Origin: Clostridium_X cadaveris | GTDB lineage: Bacteria > Bacillota > Clostridia > Clostridiales > Clostridiaceae | Length of the DNA: 64,000 nucleotides | Reading direction: 5' to 3' (one strand) | NCBI RefSeq assembly: GCF_039521325.1 | Contig: NZ_BAAACD010000011.1 | Shown here: one piece after another, positions 33,874 to 43,795 of the stretch | Layout: every line of letters starts with the position of its first letter | Numbering within the stretch: position 1 is the first letter of the stretch | The notes under the pieces: generated by a model | Database searches by the model: none | Seen by the model: the letters and a program-made list of their open reading frames with translations, nothing else | What the model was told of the DNA's origin: nothing | Program-made: the position numbers and the translations under genes

Positions 33874-34683
33874 ATGCTAAAGTCAATGTACTCTGGAATA
33901 AGTGGTATGAAATCCAACCAAACAAAAATGGATGTTATAGGTAATAATGTTGCTAACGTCGGAACTACAGGGTTTAAAAAATCTGGTGTAAGATTTACAG
34001 ATGCTTTAAATCAAACACTAATACACGCTAGCTCACCATCAAACGGAATAGGTGGAACCAATCCTGGTCAAGTAGGTATTGGATCTAAAGTTTCAGGTAT
34101 ATTTAAATATATGAAACAGGGATCATTACAGCCAACAGGAAGAGTAACAGATATGGCAATAGATGGAGATGGATTTTTTGTAGTTGAGAGAAATGGTCAA
34201 ATAGCATATACAAGAGATGGATCATTTTCTTTAGATAAAAATGGAGATTTATTAACTAATGATGGTTTTAGAGTTCTAAATGATAAGGGAGAGCATATAA
34301 AAATTCCTACTAAAATAAAAAATGGAGGAGGAGATAAAAGTGTGACCTCTGTTACTGTTTCCAAGGATGGAACCATATCCTTAGGTTTAGAGGATGGATC
34401 AAAAGTTGAAAATCATGCAAAACTTAGAATTGCAGTATTTCAAAATCCAGAAGGATTAAGTGCATTATCAGGTAATTTATATTCTGAATCGGCTAACTCA
34501 GGAGCAGCAGTTTATGATGCAAAGTATGGTTCTATAATTCAAGGAGCTATAGAAATGGCAAATGTAGACTTGTCAGAAGAATTTACAGATATGATAGTTA
34601 CTACTAGAGCGTTTCAAGCTTCAAGCAAAGTAATAACAACAAGTGATGAGCTATTACAAGAAATAATAAATTTAAAAAGATAA
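33874..34683 (+). CDS. flgE: flagellar hook protein FlgE
   Basis: 269 residues. The N-terminal MYSGISGMKSNQTKMDVIGN and NVANVGTTGFK, the middle DMAIDGDGFFVV and the C-terminal MIVTTRAFQASSKVIT are those of the hook/rod family. Placement after flgD makes this the hook subunit. It is short, like Bacillus FlgE, without the large outer domains of enteric FlgE. No flbD gene follows; motA begins 15 bases later. Confidence 0.9.
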   Translation: MLKSMYSGISGMKSNQTKMDVIGNNVANVGTTGFKKSGVRFTDALNQTLIHASSPSNGIGGTNPGQVGIGSKVSGIFKYMKQGSLQPTGRVTDMAIDGDGFFVVERNGQIAYTRDGSFSLDKNGDLLTNDGFRVLNDKGEHIKIPTKIKNGGGDKSVTSVTVSKDGTISLGLEDGSKVENHAKLRIAVFQNPEGLSALSGNLYSESANSGAAVYDAKYGSIIQGAIEMANVDLSEEFTDMIVTTRAFQASSKVITTSDELLQEIINLKR

Positions 34684-34697
34684 ATAAGAGGATAATT

Positions 34698-35513
34698 ATG
34701 AAAAGAAAAGATATATTGACACCTATAGGATTAATATTGGGAATAGGATTTATCGTGATAGGTATATCCAATGGAGATGTTGGATTAAATGGATTTTATG
34801 ATCTTATGTCTATATTTATAACAATTGGAGGATCTTTTGCTGCTTTGCTTATAACATATCCATTAGATGAAATTATGTTACTAATCAAAATGACTAAAAA
34901 ATTATTTGAGACTCCAAATATATCTAAGATTTCTATGATAGAGACATTTAAAGATCTATCTATAAAATCTAGAAAATATGGAATGCTTTCAATAGAAAAT
35001 GATATTGCAAAATTAGATGATGATTTTTTTAGAACTGGAATGGAACTAGTTGTAGATGATGTTGATGCTGATTTAATAGTAGAGATTTTAAATAATAAAA
35101 TATCAGAAGTTGAAAATAGGTATGAAAAAGGAGCAAAAATATATAAAACATGGGGATCATATGCACCTGCTTTTGGTATGATAGGAACATTGATAGGTCT
35201 TATACAAATGTTGGCTATGCTTGATAATCCTGATGTTATAGCAAATGGTATGGCAAAAGCTCTTATAACTACATTTTATGGAGCAATACTTGCCAATTTA
35301 GTATTAAATCCAATGGGATATAATCTTCAAAGTAAAGCAGAAAGGGAAGTTGGAAACAGAGAAATGATGTTAGTAGGTATCTTAAGTATAAAAAATGGCG
35401 AATCTACAAGAGTGCTAGAAGAAAAAATTATGAGTTTCTTTAGTGAAAAGGAAAAATCTAAATATTTAAAAAATAGAAGTGTGGATAAGAGGATAGAAAG
35501 AAATGTATCGTAA
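34698..35513 (+). CDS. motA: flagellar stator protein MotA
   Basis: 271 residues with four membrane helices; PIGLILGIGFIVIGI at the N-terminus, and GSYAPAFGMIGTLIGLIQML followed by ALITTFYGAILANLVLNP near the C-terminus. MotA forms the ion channel with MotB and pushes on FliG. It overlaps motB by 11 bases. Confidence 0.95.
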   Translation: MKRKDILTPIGLILGIGFIVIGISNGDVGLNGFYDLMSIFITIGGSFAALLITYPLDEIMLLIKMTKKLFETPNISKISMIETFKDLSIKSRKYGMLSIENDIAKLDDDFFRTGMELVVDDVDADLIVEILNNKISEVENRYEKGAKIYKTWGSYAPAFGMIGTLIGLIQMLAMLDNPDVIANGMAKALITTFYGAILANLVLNPMGYNLQSKAEREVGNREMMLVGILSIKNGESTRVLEEKIMSFFSEKEKSKYLKNRSVDKRIERNVS

Positions 35514-36210
35514 AAAAAGAAAAAAAGATGATATAAATTCAAACTCATGGATGGATACATATGCAGACACAATTACATTACTTTTAACATTTTTTATACT
35601 TCTATATTCTTTTTCAACCATTGATAATGAAAAATTAAAAGCTGTAGCATATTCTTTAAAAAGCCAAGTAAGTGGAGAAGAACCTATTACAATAGACGAG
35701 ACAGATAAAAATATAGATAATATTACTCCAGGAATTGGAGCAAAGAGTGAGTATGATATTTTGGTAGAAAAAATAACAAAGCTTTTACAGCAAAATGGAC
35801 TAACTGATTTAGTGAAGATACGTGAAGAGGATGCAGGGGTAATACTTCAAATTGGAGATAATATAATGTTTGATACAGCAGATGCAAGATTAAAAGGTGA
35901 AAGTAAAAAAGTTCTCGATGTTGTAAGCAGTTTAATTCCTAAGATTAATAATGAAATCATGATTCAAGGGCATACAGATAATAGACCTATAAAATCATCA
36001 CAATATGAATCAAATTGGGAATTATCTACTGCAAGAGCATTTGCCGTATTAAAATATTTTATTAATGACAAACATTTAGATCCAAAGAGATTTTCTGCCA
36101 CAGGTTATGGTGAATATAGACCTATAGTAGAAAATTCATCTGAAGAAAATATGGAAATTAATAGAAGAGTTGATATTTTAATAGTTCAAGAAAGAGAGAA
36201 GGCACAATAA
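35503..36210 (+). CDS. motB: flagellar stator protein MotB
   Basis: 235 residues. A single membrane helix at about 20-42 contains Asp22 (YADTITLLLTFFILLYSF), the ion-carrying residue. A C-terminal OmpA-like peptidoglycan-binding domain has QGHTDNRPI and ELSTARAFAVLKYF. The residue pattern around Asp22 does not settle whether H+ or Na+ drives it. It overlaps motA. Confidence 0.95.
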   Translation: MYRKKRKKDDINSNSWMDTYADTITLLLTFFILLYSFSTIDNEKLKAVAYSLKSQVSGEEPITIDETDKNIDNITPGIGAKSEYDILVEKITKLLQQNGLTDLVKIREEDAGVILQIGDNIMFDTADARLKGESKKVLDVVSSLIPKINNEIMIQGHTDNRPIKSSQYESNWELSTARAFAVLKYFINDKHLDPKRFSATGYGEYRPIVENSSEENMEINRRVDILIVQEREKAQ

Positions 36211-36213
36211 AAT

Positions 36214-36603
36214 ATGGATAAAACACTTATAGAGTATTTAATTAATATTATTGTATTAGTACCTGTGGTGTTAATTTTGATTGTGATATCACTAAAGCTT
36301 AGTAAAAGTAGCGTAGATAAATTAAATTCTGGATCTTATGTGAATATTATTGAAAAAATTAACATATCTAAGGACACGAGTATCTATGTAATAAAAATGG
36401 GATCAACAGGATGTGTAGCTGTAGTTTCACCAGGCAACACAGAAATAATAAAAGAACTGAATGAAGAAGAATTAGAAGAAATAGTGGACAATAAAAAGAA
36501 AAAATATAAAGCCATAAGTATAGGAAAGCTGTCCTTGTGGAATAAAAACAATATTTTAAGAAATAAACTTGTAGGGGAAAAGCATAATGGATATGATAAG
36601 TAA
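36214..36603 (+). CDS. fliO: flagellar biosynthesis protein FliO/FliZ
   Basis: 129 residues, with one N-terminal membrane helix (IIVLVPVVLILIVISLKL) and a small cytoplasmic domain containing EKINISKDTSIYVIKMG and VAVVSPG, as in FliO. FliO assists assembly of the FliP ring. It precedes and overlaps fliP by 17 bases, which supports the call despite low conservation. Confidence 0.78.
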   Translation: MDKTLIEYLINIIVLVPVVLILIVISLKLSKSSVDKLNSGSYVNIIEKINISKDTSIYVIKMGSTGCVAVVSPGNTEIIKELNEEELEEIVDNKKKKYKAISIGKLSLWNKNNILRNKLVGEKHNGYDK

Positions 36604-37255
36604 TTTTTTAGCTAACAATGCAAATGTAACCCCATCTATGCAGATGCTGTTTCTAATGACAGCCCTAATATTCTTACCAACAATAATATTTATGATGACA
36701 AGCTTTGTAAGAATAATAATAACTTTCTCTTTTATTAAGTCGGCATTAGGTGCTCAGCAGACAATTCCAAATCAAATATTAATTGGACTTGCCTTATGCT
36801 TAACTTTATTCATTATGACTCCTGTAGTTGACAAAATATCAGAGAACTCTATAGAGCCATATATAAAGGAAGAGATAACTTTAGAAAATGCTTATTTGGA
36901 AGCAAAAAAACCTTTGGTAGAGTTTCTATTAAGTCAGACTAGAGAAAGCGACTTGAAGCTGTTTATAGAAAATTCTAATAAGAATTTTGAAGACACTCCA
37001 ACTGAAGAACTTCCTCTTAGTATAATAGTACCTTCTTTTGCAATAAGTGAGCTTAAAACAGCTTTTCAAATAGGATTCCTTATATATATACCATTTCTTG
37101 TAATAGACTTAATCGTGTCAAGCACACTTATGTCTATGGGAATGTTTATGCTTCCACCAGCTATGATTTCTTTGCCTTTTAAACTTTTATTATTTGTAAT
37201 GGTTGACGGATGGAATCTATTGGTGAAGTCTTTAATACAAAGCTTTGCAGGATAG
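36587..37255 (+). CDS. fliP: flagellar export gate protein FliP
   Basis: 222 residues, with MLFLMTALIFLPTIIFMMTS and FVRIIITFSFIKSALG near the N-terminus and the C-terminal MLPPAMISLPFKLLLF signature. It forms the core of the type III export gate with FliQ and FliR. It is shorter than enteric FliP because it lacks a cleaved signal peptide. Confidence 0.95.
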   Translation: MDMISNFLANNANVTPSMQMLFLMTALIFLPTIIFMMTSFVRIIITFSFIKSALGAQQTIPNQILIGLALCLTLFIMTPVVDKISENSIEPYIKEEITLENAYLEAKKPLVEFLLSQTRESDLKLFIENSNKNFEDTPTEELPLSIIVPSFAISELKTAFQIGFLIYIPFLVIDLIVSSTLMSMGMFMLPPAMISLPFKLLLFVMVDGWNLLVKSLIQSFAG

Positions 37256-37266
37256 GAGATGTATAT

Positions 37267-37536
37267 ATGAGTGAAATGGTAATAATGACAGTAATAAAAA
37301 AGGCATTAATAGCAGGGATTATGGTGGCAGGTCCAATTCTAATAGTTTCATTATTAGTCGGTCTTATAATAAGTGTATTTCAAGCAACAACTCAAATACA
37401 AGAGCAGACTTTGACTTTTGTGCCAAAGCTTATAGTAATAATATTAGTTCTTGTTATTGGAGGCCCTTGGATGTTAAACAAATTAGTTATTCTTACTACT
37501 GAATTATTTAATATGGTTTCAACCATAACTAAGTAA
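37267..37536 (+). CDS. fliQ: flagellar export gate protein FliQ
   Basis: 89 residues from the ATG at 37267, with AGGAG 8 bases upstream; a longer frame begins within fliP. Two hydrophobic helices with GLIISVFQATTQIQEQTLTF, the FliQ signature. Confidence 0.94.
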   Translation: MSEMVIMTVIKKALIAGIMVAGPILIVSLLVGLIISVFQATTQIQEQTLTFVPKLIVIILVLVIGGPWMLNKLVILTTELFNMVSTITK

Positions 37537-37541
37537 AGATA

Positions 37542-38312
37542 ATGATATATGTTTTTTTTAGAATAACTGCATTTTTTTTAGCGGCTAATGTAATTTTTCC
37601 AAAAGCCACACCAAGAGTTTTCAAAGTGAGTTTTTCAATATTATTAGCTCTTTTAATAGGAATTAATGTAGAGTTGGACATATCTATAGCGAATTCCTAC
37701 GAACTTATAAAATACGCAGCAACCGAAACAATCAATGGACTTATTTTAGGATATATAGTTAGCATATGTTTTTATAGCCTTAAGATAGCTGGAAAATTAA
37801 TAGATAACCAAATAGGATTATCTATGGCAAGCACTTACGATCCTAATACTGAAAGCCAAGCTACCTTTATGGAAAATCTAATATATTTTATTGGAGTAAC
37901 TGTATTTTTTTCCTTAAATGCTCACCACATATTAATAAACTCAATACAACAAAGCTTTGAAATTATACCTATGGGCTATTCTATAATAAGCTACAACATG
38001 TCTTATATACTCAAAGTATTTATAGAATATTTTATTATAGGTATGAAAGTAGCAAGTCCAATAGTTCTTATACTTGTTATAACGGATTTGATGACTGGAA
38101 TAATATCAAGAAGTATATCAGGTCTTAATGTAATGATAATAGGTATGCCGCTTAAAATGCTTATAGGAATCTTGTTTTTTATAGGTACATTGCCTTTTAT
38201 GATAAACCAAATACATGATATATTTAGAAGTTTAAAAGATGTTTTAGGTGGAACTTTGGTATTCAATGATAGTTTTATAGTGCTTTTAAATATATTTTTC
38301 AAAATCAAATGA
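37542..38312 (+). CDS. fliR: flagellar export gate protein FliR
   Basis: 256 residues, strongly hydrophobic, with IGLSMASTYDPNTESQ and a C-terminal MIIGMPLKMLIGILFFI, typical of FliR. It is a separate gene, not fused to FlhB as in some clostridia; flhB starts 43 bases later. Confidence 0.92.
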   Translation: MIYVFFRITAFFLAANVIFPKATPRVFKVSFSILLALLIGINVELDISIANSYELIKYAATETINGLILGYIVSICFYSLKIAGKLIDNQIGLSMASTYDPNTESQATFMENLIYFIGVTVFFSLNAHHILINSIQQSFEIIPMGYSIISYNMSYILKVFIEYFIIGMKVASPIVLILVITDLMTGIISRSISGLNVMIIGMPLKMLIGILFFIGTLPFMINQIHDIFRSLKDVLGGTLVFNDSFIVLLNIFFKIK

Positions 38313-38355
38313 TTGAAAATTTTATTGATGTGAAACTAAGGGAGAGAGAAGAGCT

Positions 38356-39423
38356 TTGGCAAATTCAGATAAAACAGAACAACCTACCCAGAAAAAGAAA
38401 AACGATGAACGGAAAAAAGGAAATGTAGTAAAGAGCCGTGAACTATCAAATGCATTTACTCTTGCTGGAGCAGTTTTATGTATCTACATAATGTCAGACA
38501 GCGCTATAAAAAGTCTAAAGATATTTATAGCTTCATTTTTAAATAGAGATTTTAAAAATCAACTTAGCGGAAATATAGTAGGAGAAATATTTAAGAGCGG
38601 TATTCATACATTTTTAAAAGTTTTTTTACCTCTTGGAATGGTAATTTTAGTATTGGGAGTTGTATCTCATGTGGTACAAAGCGGATTACTGTTTAGTAAA
38701 GAAGCTATTAAGCCTAAATTTGCCAAGCTTAATCCTATTAATGGATTAAAAAATATGTTTTCACAACAGGCAGTAGTTAGTTTATTTAAGAATACAATAC
38801 TTTTAGTAGTTTTGTCTTATATAGGATATTCATTTGTGAAAAATAATTATTTCAATATATTAAAGATAGAAGATGTATATTTTCCATATCTTATCTATTC
38901 AGCAATAGATATAATAAAAAAATTATTCAACATAGCTTTAATCATTGCAGTGGTATTAGGAGCAGCAGATTTTGCATATCAAATTTATGCCCATAGGCAG
39001 AAATTAAAAATGACTAAACAGGAAGTAAAAGAAGAGTTTAAACAAATGGAGGGAGATCCTCTTATAAAATCTCAAATAAGGCAAAAGCAAAGACAGCTTT
39101 CAGGAAAGAGAATGATTCAAAATGCAAAAGAAGCAACAGTTATAATAACAAACCCTACCCATTTATCTATTGCAATAAAATATGAAAGAAATATGGATTC
39201 AGCACCCATAGTTGTGGCAAAGGGAGCTGACATACTGGCTATGAAGATAAGAGAAATAGCAAAGGAAAATGATATTCCAATAATTGAAAATAAACCTTTA
39301 GCTAGGATGATATATAAAGAAGTAGAGGTAGATGAAGAAGTTCCAAGAGATATGTATGAAGCAGTAGCACAAGTGCTTGTTGCTGTATACAAAATAAAAA
39401 ATAGATATAAAAAGAACAGGTAG
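38356..39423 (+). CDS. flhB: flagellar export switch protein FlhB
   Basis: 355 residues from a TTG start (38356) preceded by AGGGAGAG; the first residues DKTEQPTQKKKNDERKKGNV are the conserved FlhB start, so the TTG is credible. Four membrane helices, then a cytoplasmic domain with the self-cleaving Asn266-Pro-Thr-His269. FlhB switches export from hook to filament subunits in response to FliK. Confidence 0.95.
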   Translation: MANSDKTEQPTQKKKNDERKKGNVVKSRELSNAFTLAGAVLCIYIMSDSAIKSLKIFIASFLNRDFKNQLSGNIVGEIFKSGIHTFLKVFLPLGMVILVLGVVSHVVQSGLLFSKEAIKPKFAKLNPINGLKNMFSQQAVVSLFKNTILLVVLSYIGYSFVKNNYFNILKIEDVYFPYLIYSAIDIIKKLFNIALIIAVVLGAADFAYQIYAHRQKLKMTKQEVKEEFKQMEGDPLIKSQIRQKQRQLSGKRMIQNAKEATVIITNPTHLSIAIKYERNMDSAPIVVAKGADILAMKIREIAKENDIPIIENKPLARMIYKEVEVDEEVPRDMYEAVAQVLVAVYKIKNRYKKNR

Positions 39424-39433
39424 GAGAAAAGGA

Positions 39434-41488
39434 ATGAAAAAACTAGGCATAAAAAATAGATTTGACATATTAATAGGTTTTGGTGTTATAGGAATAGTTC
39501 TTATGATAATAATACCACTGCCTCCATTTATTCTTGATGCATTATTAGTTTTAAATATAAGTTTATCAGTTCTTATACTACTCATGACAATTTTTTCAAC
39601 TAATGTGCTTCAACTTTCAATTTTTCCTACAATACTGCTGATAACTACGCTCTTTAGGTTAGGACTAAATATATCTTCAACAAGGCTAATACTTAGTGAA
39701 GGCTATGCAGGCAATGTAATTGAAGCTTTTGGAAGTTTTGTTGTAAGAGGAAATTATGTAGTTGGAATAATTATATTTCTTATAATAATTATAATTCAGT
39801 TTGTAGTAATAACTAATGGTTCTGGAAGAGTATCGGAAGTTTCGGCAAGATTTACACTAGATGCAATGCCTGGAAAACAGATGAGTATAGATGCTGATCT
39901 TAACGCAGGAATGATTGATGAAAATACAGCTAAAAAGAGAAGAAAAGATCTTCAAGAAGAAGCTGATTTTTATGGTTCTATGGATGGTGCATCTAAGTTC
40001 GTAAAAGGAGATGCTATAGCAGGAATAATAGTAACCCTTATAAACATAATAGGCGGAATCATAATAGGTGTTGTAATGATGAAAATGACTTTTTCAGAAG
40101 CAGCACAGAATTTTATAAGGCTTACCATTGGTGATGGTCTTGTAAGCCAGATTCCAGCTCTTCTTATATCAACTTCAGCAGGTATTTTAGTAACTAAGGC
40201 AGCTAGCGATGACAGCTTCGCTAATCTAGCTGGAAAACAGCTTACATCAATTCCAAAAGCCATAATGATGACAGGAGCCGTTCTGTTTGTATTAGGAATT
40301 ATACCAGGACTTCCTAAAATGGCCTTCTTTACTCTTGGAGTTGGAGCAATGCTTATAGGAAAAACCTTAATAAATGAAGAGAAAAAAATGGAGAACAAAG
40401 ATGAAAATACCGTTACATCTACCCCAGAAACAAATTCTATAAATGAGGTTGAAGATGTATCTGAACTTTTGAATGTGGAGCCTCTTGAAGTTGAGATAGG
40501 ATATGGACTTATACCTTTAGCAGATGAAAGTGATGGTGGAGATCTTCTTCAAAGAATAGCTTCTATAAGAAGACAATGTGCTATAAACATGGGAATAATA
40601 GTTCAGCCTATAAGAATACGGGATAATCTTCAGCTTAATCCAAATCAATATTGCATAAAGATAAGAGGGAATAAAGTAAGTACTTATGATTTAATGCCAA
40701 CAATGCTTTTATGTATGGATCCTATGGGATTAGGTCTTGAGATGGAAGGAATAAAGGCCATAGAGCCAAGTTTCGGATTGGAAGCAGTTTGGATAAATAA
40801 AGACAATGCAGAAGAAGCAGAACTAAGAGGGTATACTATTGTAGACCCATCTACAATATTGGTTACGCATTTATTAGAAATAATAAAAGAAAAGTCTCAT
40901 GAACTTATGGGAAGAGAAGAAGTAAAACAGATCATAGATGCAACCAAAGAAAAGTACAGCGTTATTGTGGATGAGCTTATACCTGATCTAATGACATTAG
41001 GTGAGGTACAAAAGGTATTTCAAAATCTTCTTAGAGAAAAAGTTTCTATTAAAGACAGAGTGACAATACTAGAGACTTTGGCTGATAATGCAGTTAATAC
41101 TAAAGATATAGAGCTTTTGACTGAATATGTAAGGATGGCTTTAAGCAAAAGCATATGTTCAGAATTAGTAGATGAGACTAATTATATCACAGTATCTACA
41201 TTATCAAACGAAGTAGAAAGGATTATTTCAAATAACCTTCAAAAATCTACGAATGGCACTTATCCAGCGGTGGATCCTGAAAGTACAAACAAGATATTCA
41301 GAAGTATAAAAGAAATAACTGAAAGAGTAGATTTTTATAATAACAGACCAATAATATTAGTATCTCCAAAGATAAGAGCTCCATTTAGAAAGTTAGTGGA
41401 AATGGTGTTCCCAAGCATCACCATACTATCTTTAAATGAAATACCAAATGATGTGCAGATAAGAGCACAGGCAGTAGTTAATATATAG
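39434..41488 (+). CDS. flhA: flagellar export gate protein FlhA
   Basis: 684 residues. About eight N-terminal membrane helices, with LRLGLNISSTRLILSEGYAG region (core FRLGLNISSTR) and RFTLDAMPGKQMSIDADLNA. The large cytoplasmic domain starts near 335 and holds VRDxx-type export-ring contacts. It forms the nonameric gate that receives chaperone-substrate complexes. It is followed directly by sigD; flhF and flhG, often found here, are not present. Confidence 0.97.
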   Translation: MKKLGIKNRFDILIGFGVIGIVLMIIIPLPPFILDALLVLNISLSVLILLMTIFSTNVLQLSIFPTILLITTLFRLGLNISSTRLILSEGYAGNVIEAFGSFVVRGNYVVGIIIFLIIIIIQFVVITNGSGRVSEVSARFTLDAMPGKQMSIDADLNAGMIDENTAKKRRKDLQEEADFYGSMDGASKFVKGDAIAGIIVTLINIIGGIIIGVVMMKMTFSEAAQNFIRLTIGDGLVSQIPALLISTSAGILVTKAASDDSFANLAGKQLTSIPKAIMMTGAVLFVLGIIPGLPKMAFFTLGVGAMLIGKTLINEEKKMENKDENTVTSTPETNSINEVEDVSELLNVEPLEVEIGYGLIPLADESDGGDLLQRIASIRRQCAINMGIIVQPIRIRDNLQLNPNQYCIKIRGNKVSTYDLMPTMLLCMDPMGLGLEMEGIKAIEPSFGLEAVWINKDNAEEAELRGYTIVDPSTILVTHLLEIIKEKSHELMGREEVKQIIDATKEKYSVIVDELIPDLMTLGEVQKVFQNLLREKVSIKDRVTILETLADNAVNTKDIELLTEYVRMALSKSICSELVDETNYITVSTLSNEVERIISNNLQKSTNGTYPAVDPESTNKIFRSIKEITERVDFYNNRPIILVSPKIRAPFRKLVEMVFPSITILSLNEIPNDVQIRAQAVVNI

Positions 41489-41504
41489 CAGGAGGTAGTC
41501 AAAA

Positions 41505-42221
41505 TTGATTGAAAAGGATAGAGAGAAATATATATTAGATAACCTTAAGTTAGTAAAATACATAGCATCAAAATACTATACTGATAATTTTGGAATAGAC
41601 TTTGATGATTTAGTAAGCTACGGAAATATGGGACTTATAGATGCTGCCAATAAATATGATGAAACAAGAAATTGTAAATTTTCAACATATGCATCATTGA
41701 AAATACGTTCTTATATAATAGATGAAATAAGAAGAAACTCTCCGATTTCAAGAAATTCTATGGCTAATATAAATAAATATAACAGTGCAGTTAAAGAACT
41801 TCAGGTAAGTTTATTGAGAGAACCTAATGAAAGAGAAATATCAAAATATCTAAAGATACCGCTAGATGATGTACGAAAAATAGAAAGTGATATTTACTCA
41901 ATGACTATCACATCTCTTGATACTGTTATTTTTCAAGGAAATAATGATATCAGTTTGATGGATACAATAAAAGATACTGAAGAAATGTCTCCTACTAACA
42001 TAGTAGAGGAATCGGAGAAGATAGAGATACTTACAAAAGCTATAGATATGCTGAAGGAAAAAGATAAACTAGTATTATCACTTTATTATTATGAAGAACT
42101 TTCTTTAAAAGAAATAGGTAAAGTTTTAGAAGTATCTGAATCTAGAGTATGTCAAATCCACAGTAGAGCCATAGTAAATTTAAGAAATGTAATAAAGAAA
42201 TTAAATTACAATATAGCTTAA
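41505..42221 (+). CDS. sigD: flagellar sigma factor SigD/FliA
   Basis: 238 residues from a TTG with GGAGGTAG upstream. Sigma-70 regions are visible: region 2 (DDLVSYGNMGLIDAANKYDE and FSTYASLKIRSYIIDEIRR) and region 4 (LSLKEIGKVLEVSESRVCQI). It directs transcription from the TAAA-N15-CCGATA promoters seen at 10938 and 16776. Its place inside the riboswitch-controlled operon puts late flagellar genes under c-di-GMP control as well. Confidence 0.95.
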   Translation: MIEKDREKYILDNLKLVKYIASKYYTDNFGIDFDDLVSYGNMGLIDAANKYDETRNCKFSTYASLKIRSYIIDEIRRNSPISRNSMANINKYNSAVKELQVSLLREPNEREISKYLKIPLDDVRKIESDIYSMTITSLDTVIFQGNNDISLMDTIKDTEEMSPTNIVEESEKIEILTKAIDMLKEKDKLVLSLYYYEELSLKEIGKVLEVSESRVCQIHSRAIVNLRNVIKKLNYNIA

Positions 42222-42233
42222 GGAGGAAATGTA

Positions 42234-43007
42234 ATGCTAAGAGGTATGTATTCATCAATATCAGCTATGATAAGTTTAGAGGCAAATCAAAAAGTAATAA
42301 CCAACAACATAGCAAATATAAATACAACAGGATATAAATCAGAGACTATGATGTATAAGAGTTTTGATGAACTTTTACTTAATAATAATGAAATGTACAT
42401 AAATGGAGAGGGAAGGACACAGGTACTAGGAATAATGAATCCTGGGGTATCTATAGATGAAGTAGTTACAAATCATACTCAAGGGATTATAAAAAGTACT
42501 GAAAATGATAGTGATTTTGCTATAAATGGAAAAGGATTTTTTACTATAAGAGATAATGAAGGCAATATTCGATACACACGAGATGGAATCTTTAAAGTAA
42601 ACAGTAATGGTTACTTGGTAAATACATCGGGATACAATGTATTAGGAATAAATCAAAGAACAAATAATTTAGAGCCGATTTATGTAGGAAATCAAAAAAT
42701 TTCTATGGATAACAACAATAATTTGCTCTTAGACTCTAATGCAGCTTACAAATTCAATATAGTTGATTTTGAGAATTACGGCAACTTAAAGAAAATAGGA
42801 GAAAATTTATTTCAAGGAAATGATGCTATACCGGCAAAAAATTATTATATACAAAATAGAGCAAAAGAGACATCAAACGTGGATATTATAGATGTCACTA
42901 CAGCTTTAATGTCAAATTTGAGGGCTTTTGAAGCTAATCAAAAGGTCGTTCAAATTATGGATTCAACGTTAAGTAAAATTGCCAGTGAAATAGGGGCAGT
43001 TAGATAG
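42234..43007 (+). CDS. flgF: flagellar basal-body rod protein, FlgF-like (FlhO)
   Basis: 257 residues, with the rod family N-terminus (MYSSISAMISLEANQKVITN, NIANINTTGYK), the middle DFAINGKGFF and C-terminal NLRAFEANQKVVQIMD. First of two tandem rod genes after sigD, the order of flhO-flhP in Bacillus. Exact FlgF versus FlgG naming is by position. Confidence 0.85.
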   Translation: MLRGMYSSISAMISLEANQKVITNNIANINTTGYKSETMMYKSFDELLLNNNEMYINGEGRTQVLGIMNPGVSIDEVVTNHTQGIIKSTENDSDFAINGKGFFTIRDNEGNIRYTRDGIFKVNSNGYLVNTSGYNVLGINQRTNNLEPIYVGNQKISMDNNNNLLLDSNAAYKFNIVDFENYGNLKKIGENLFQGNDAIPAKNYYIQNRAKETSNVDIIDVTTALMSNLRAFEANQKVVQIMDSTLSKIASEIGAVR

Positions 43008-43018
43008 GGGGAATCAGT

Positions 43019-43780
43019 ATGTATGGCATATTAAATATAAGCAAATCAGGTATGAGTTCAAAACAAAACAAAATGGATACTATATCAAATAATATTGTAA
43101 ATGCTAATACAACAGGATACAAGAAATTGGAAACAGAATTCCAAGATTTAATAAGAGAAACTCTTAGCAGACAGTCTTATCCTACAAATTCATTTTATAT
43201 AAACAACGGCACAGGAGTTAAATCTACAAATGCAATAAGAAATTTTAGTCAAGGAAGCTTGAAATCTACTGGGATTATGAGCAATCTTGCTATAGATGGA
43301 GAGGGGTTTTTTAGGGTTTTAAAGCCAGATAACACCTATGTTTATACAAGAAATGGAGAATTCAATATAGATGCAATGGGTAAAATTGTAGATGATAAAG
43401 GAAACATGCTTGATATACAATTTTATGGCGGAAACAGTTATGATAATCTATCAATAACAAAAGATAATCTCACTGTAAATAAACAAGGAGAGGTATTTGT
43501 GAATGACAATCTTGTAGGTAAAGTAAACTTGTATAATTCTAATGGAAATAATGATTTTATATCTATAGGTGATAGTTTATTTCAAATAAGACCTGAGTCA
43601 GAACTATTTGTACAAACTGACTCAAATATAATACAAGGATATAGTGAAATGTCAAATGTGAATATAGGTGAAGAATTTACTGAACTTATATCAATACAAA
43701 GGTCATTTCAACTTAATAGCAAAGGAATAACTGTTGCTGATGATATGTGGTCAATGATAAATAATCTACAATCAAGATAA
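43019..43780 (+). CDS. flgG: flagellar basal-body rod protein FlgG (FlhP)
   Basis: 253 residues. LNISKSGMSSKQNKMDTISN with NIVNANTTGYK, LAIDGEGFFRV and a C-terminal ELISIQRSFQLNSKGITVAD give the rod family. It follows the FlgF-like gene by 11 bases and is probably the distal rod subunit. Confidence 0.86.
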   Translation: MYGILNISKSGMSSKQNKMDTISNNIVNANTTGYKKLETEFQDLIRETLSRQSYPTNSFYINNGTGVKSTNAIRNFSQGSLKSTGIMSNLAIDGEGFFRVLKPDNTYVYTRNGEFNIDAMGKIVDDKGNMLDIQFYGGNSYDNLSITKDNLTVNKQGEVFVNDNLVGKVNLYNSNGNNDFISIGDSLFQIRPESELFVQTDSNIIQGYSEMSNVNIGEEFTELISIQRSFQLNSKGITVADDMWSMINNLQSR

Positions 43781-43795
43781 TAGGAGATAAAAATT

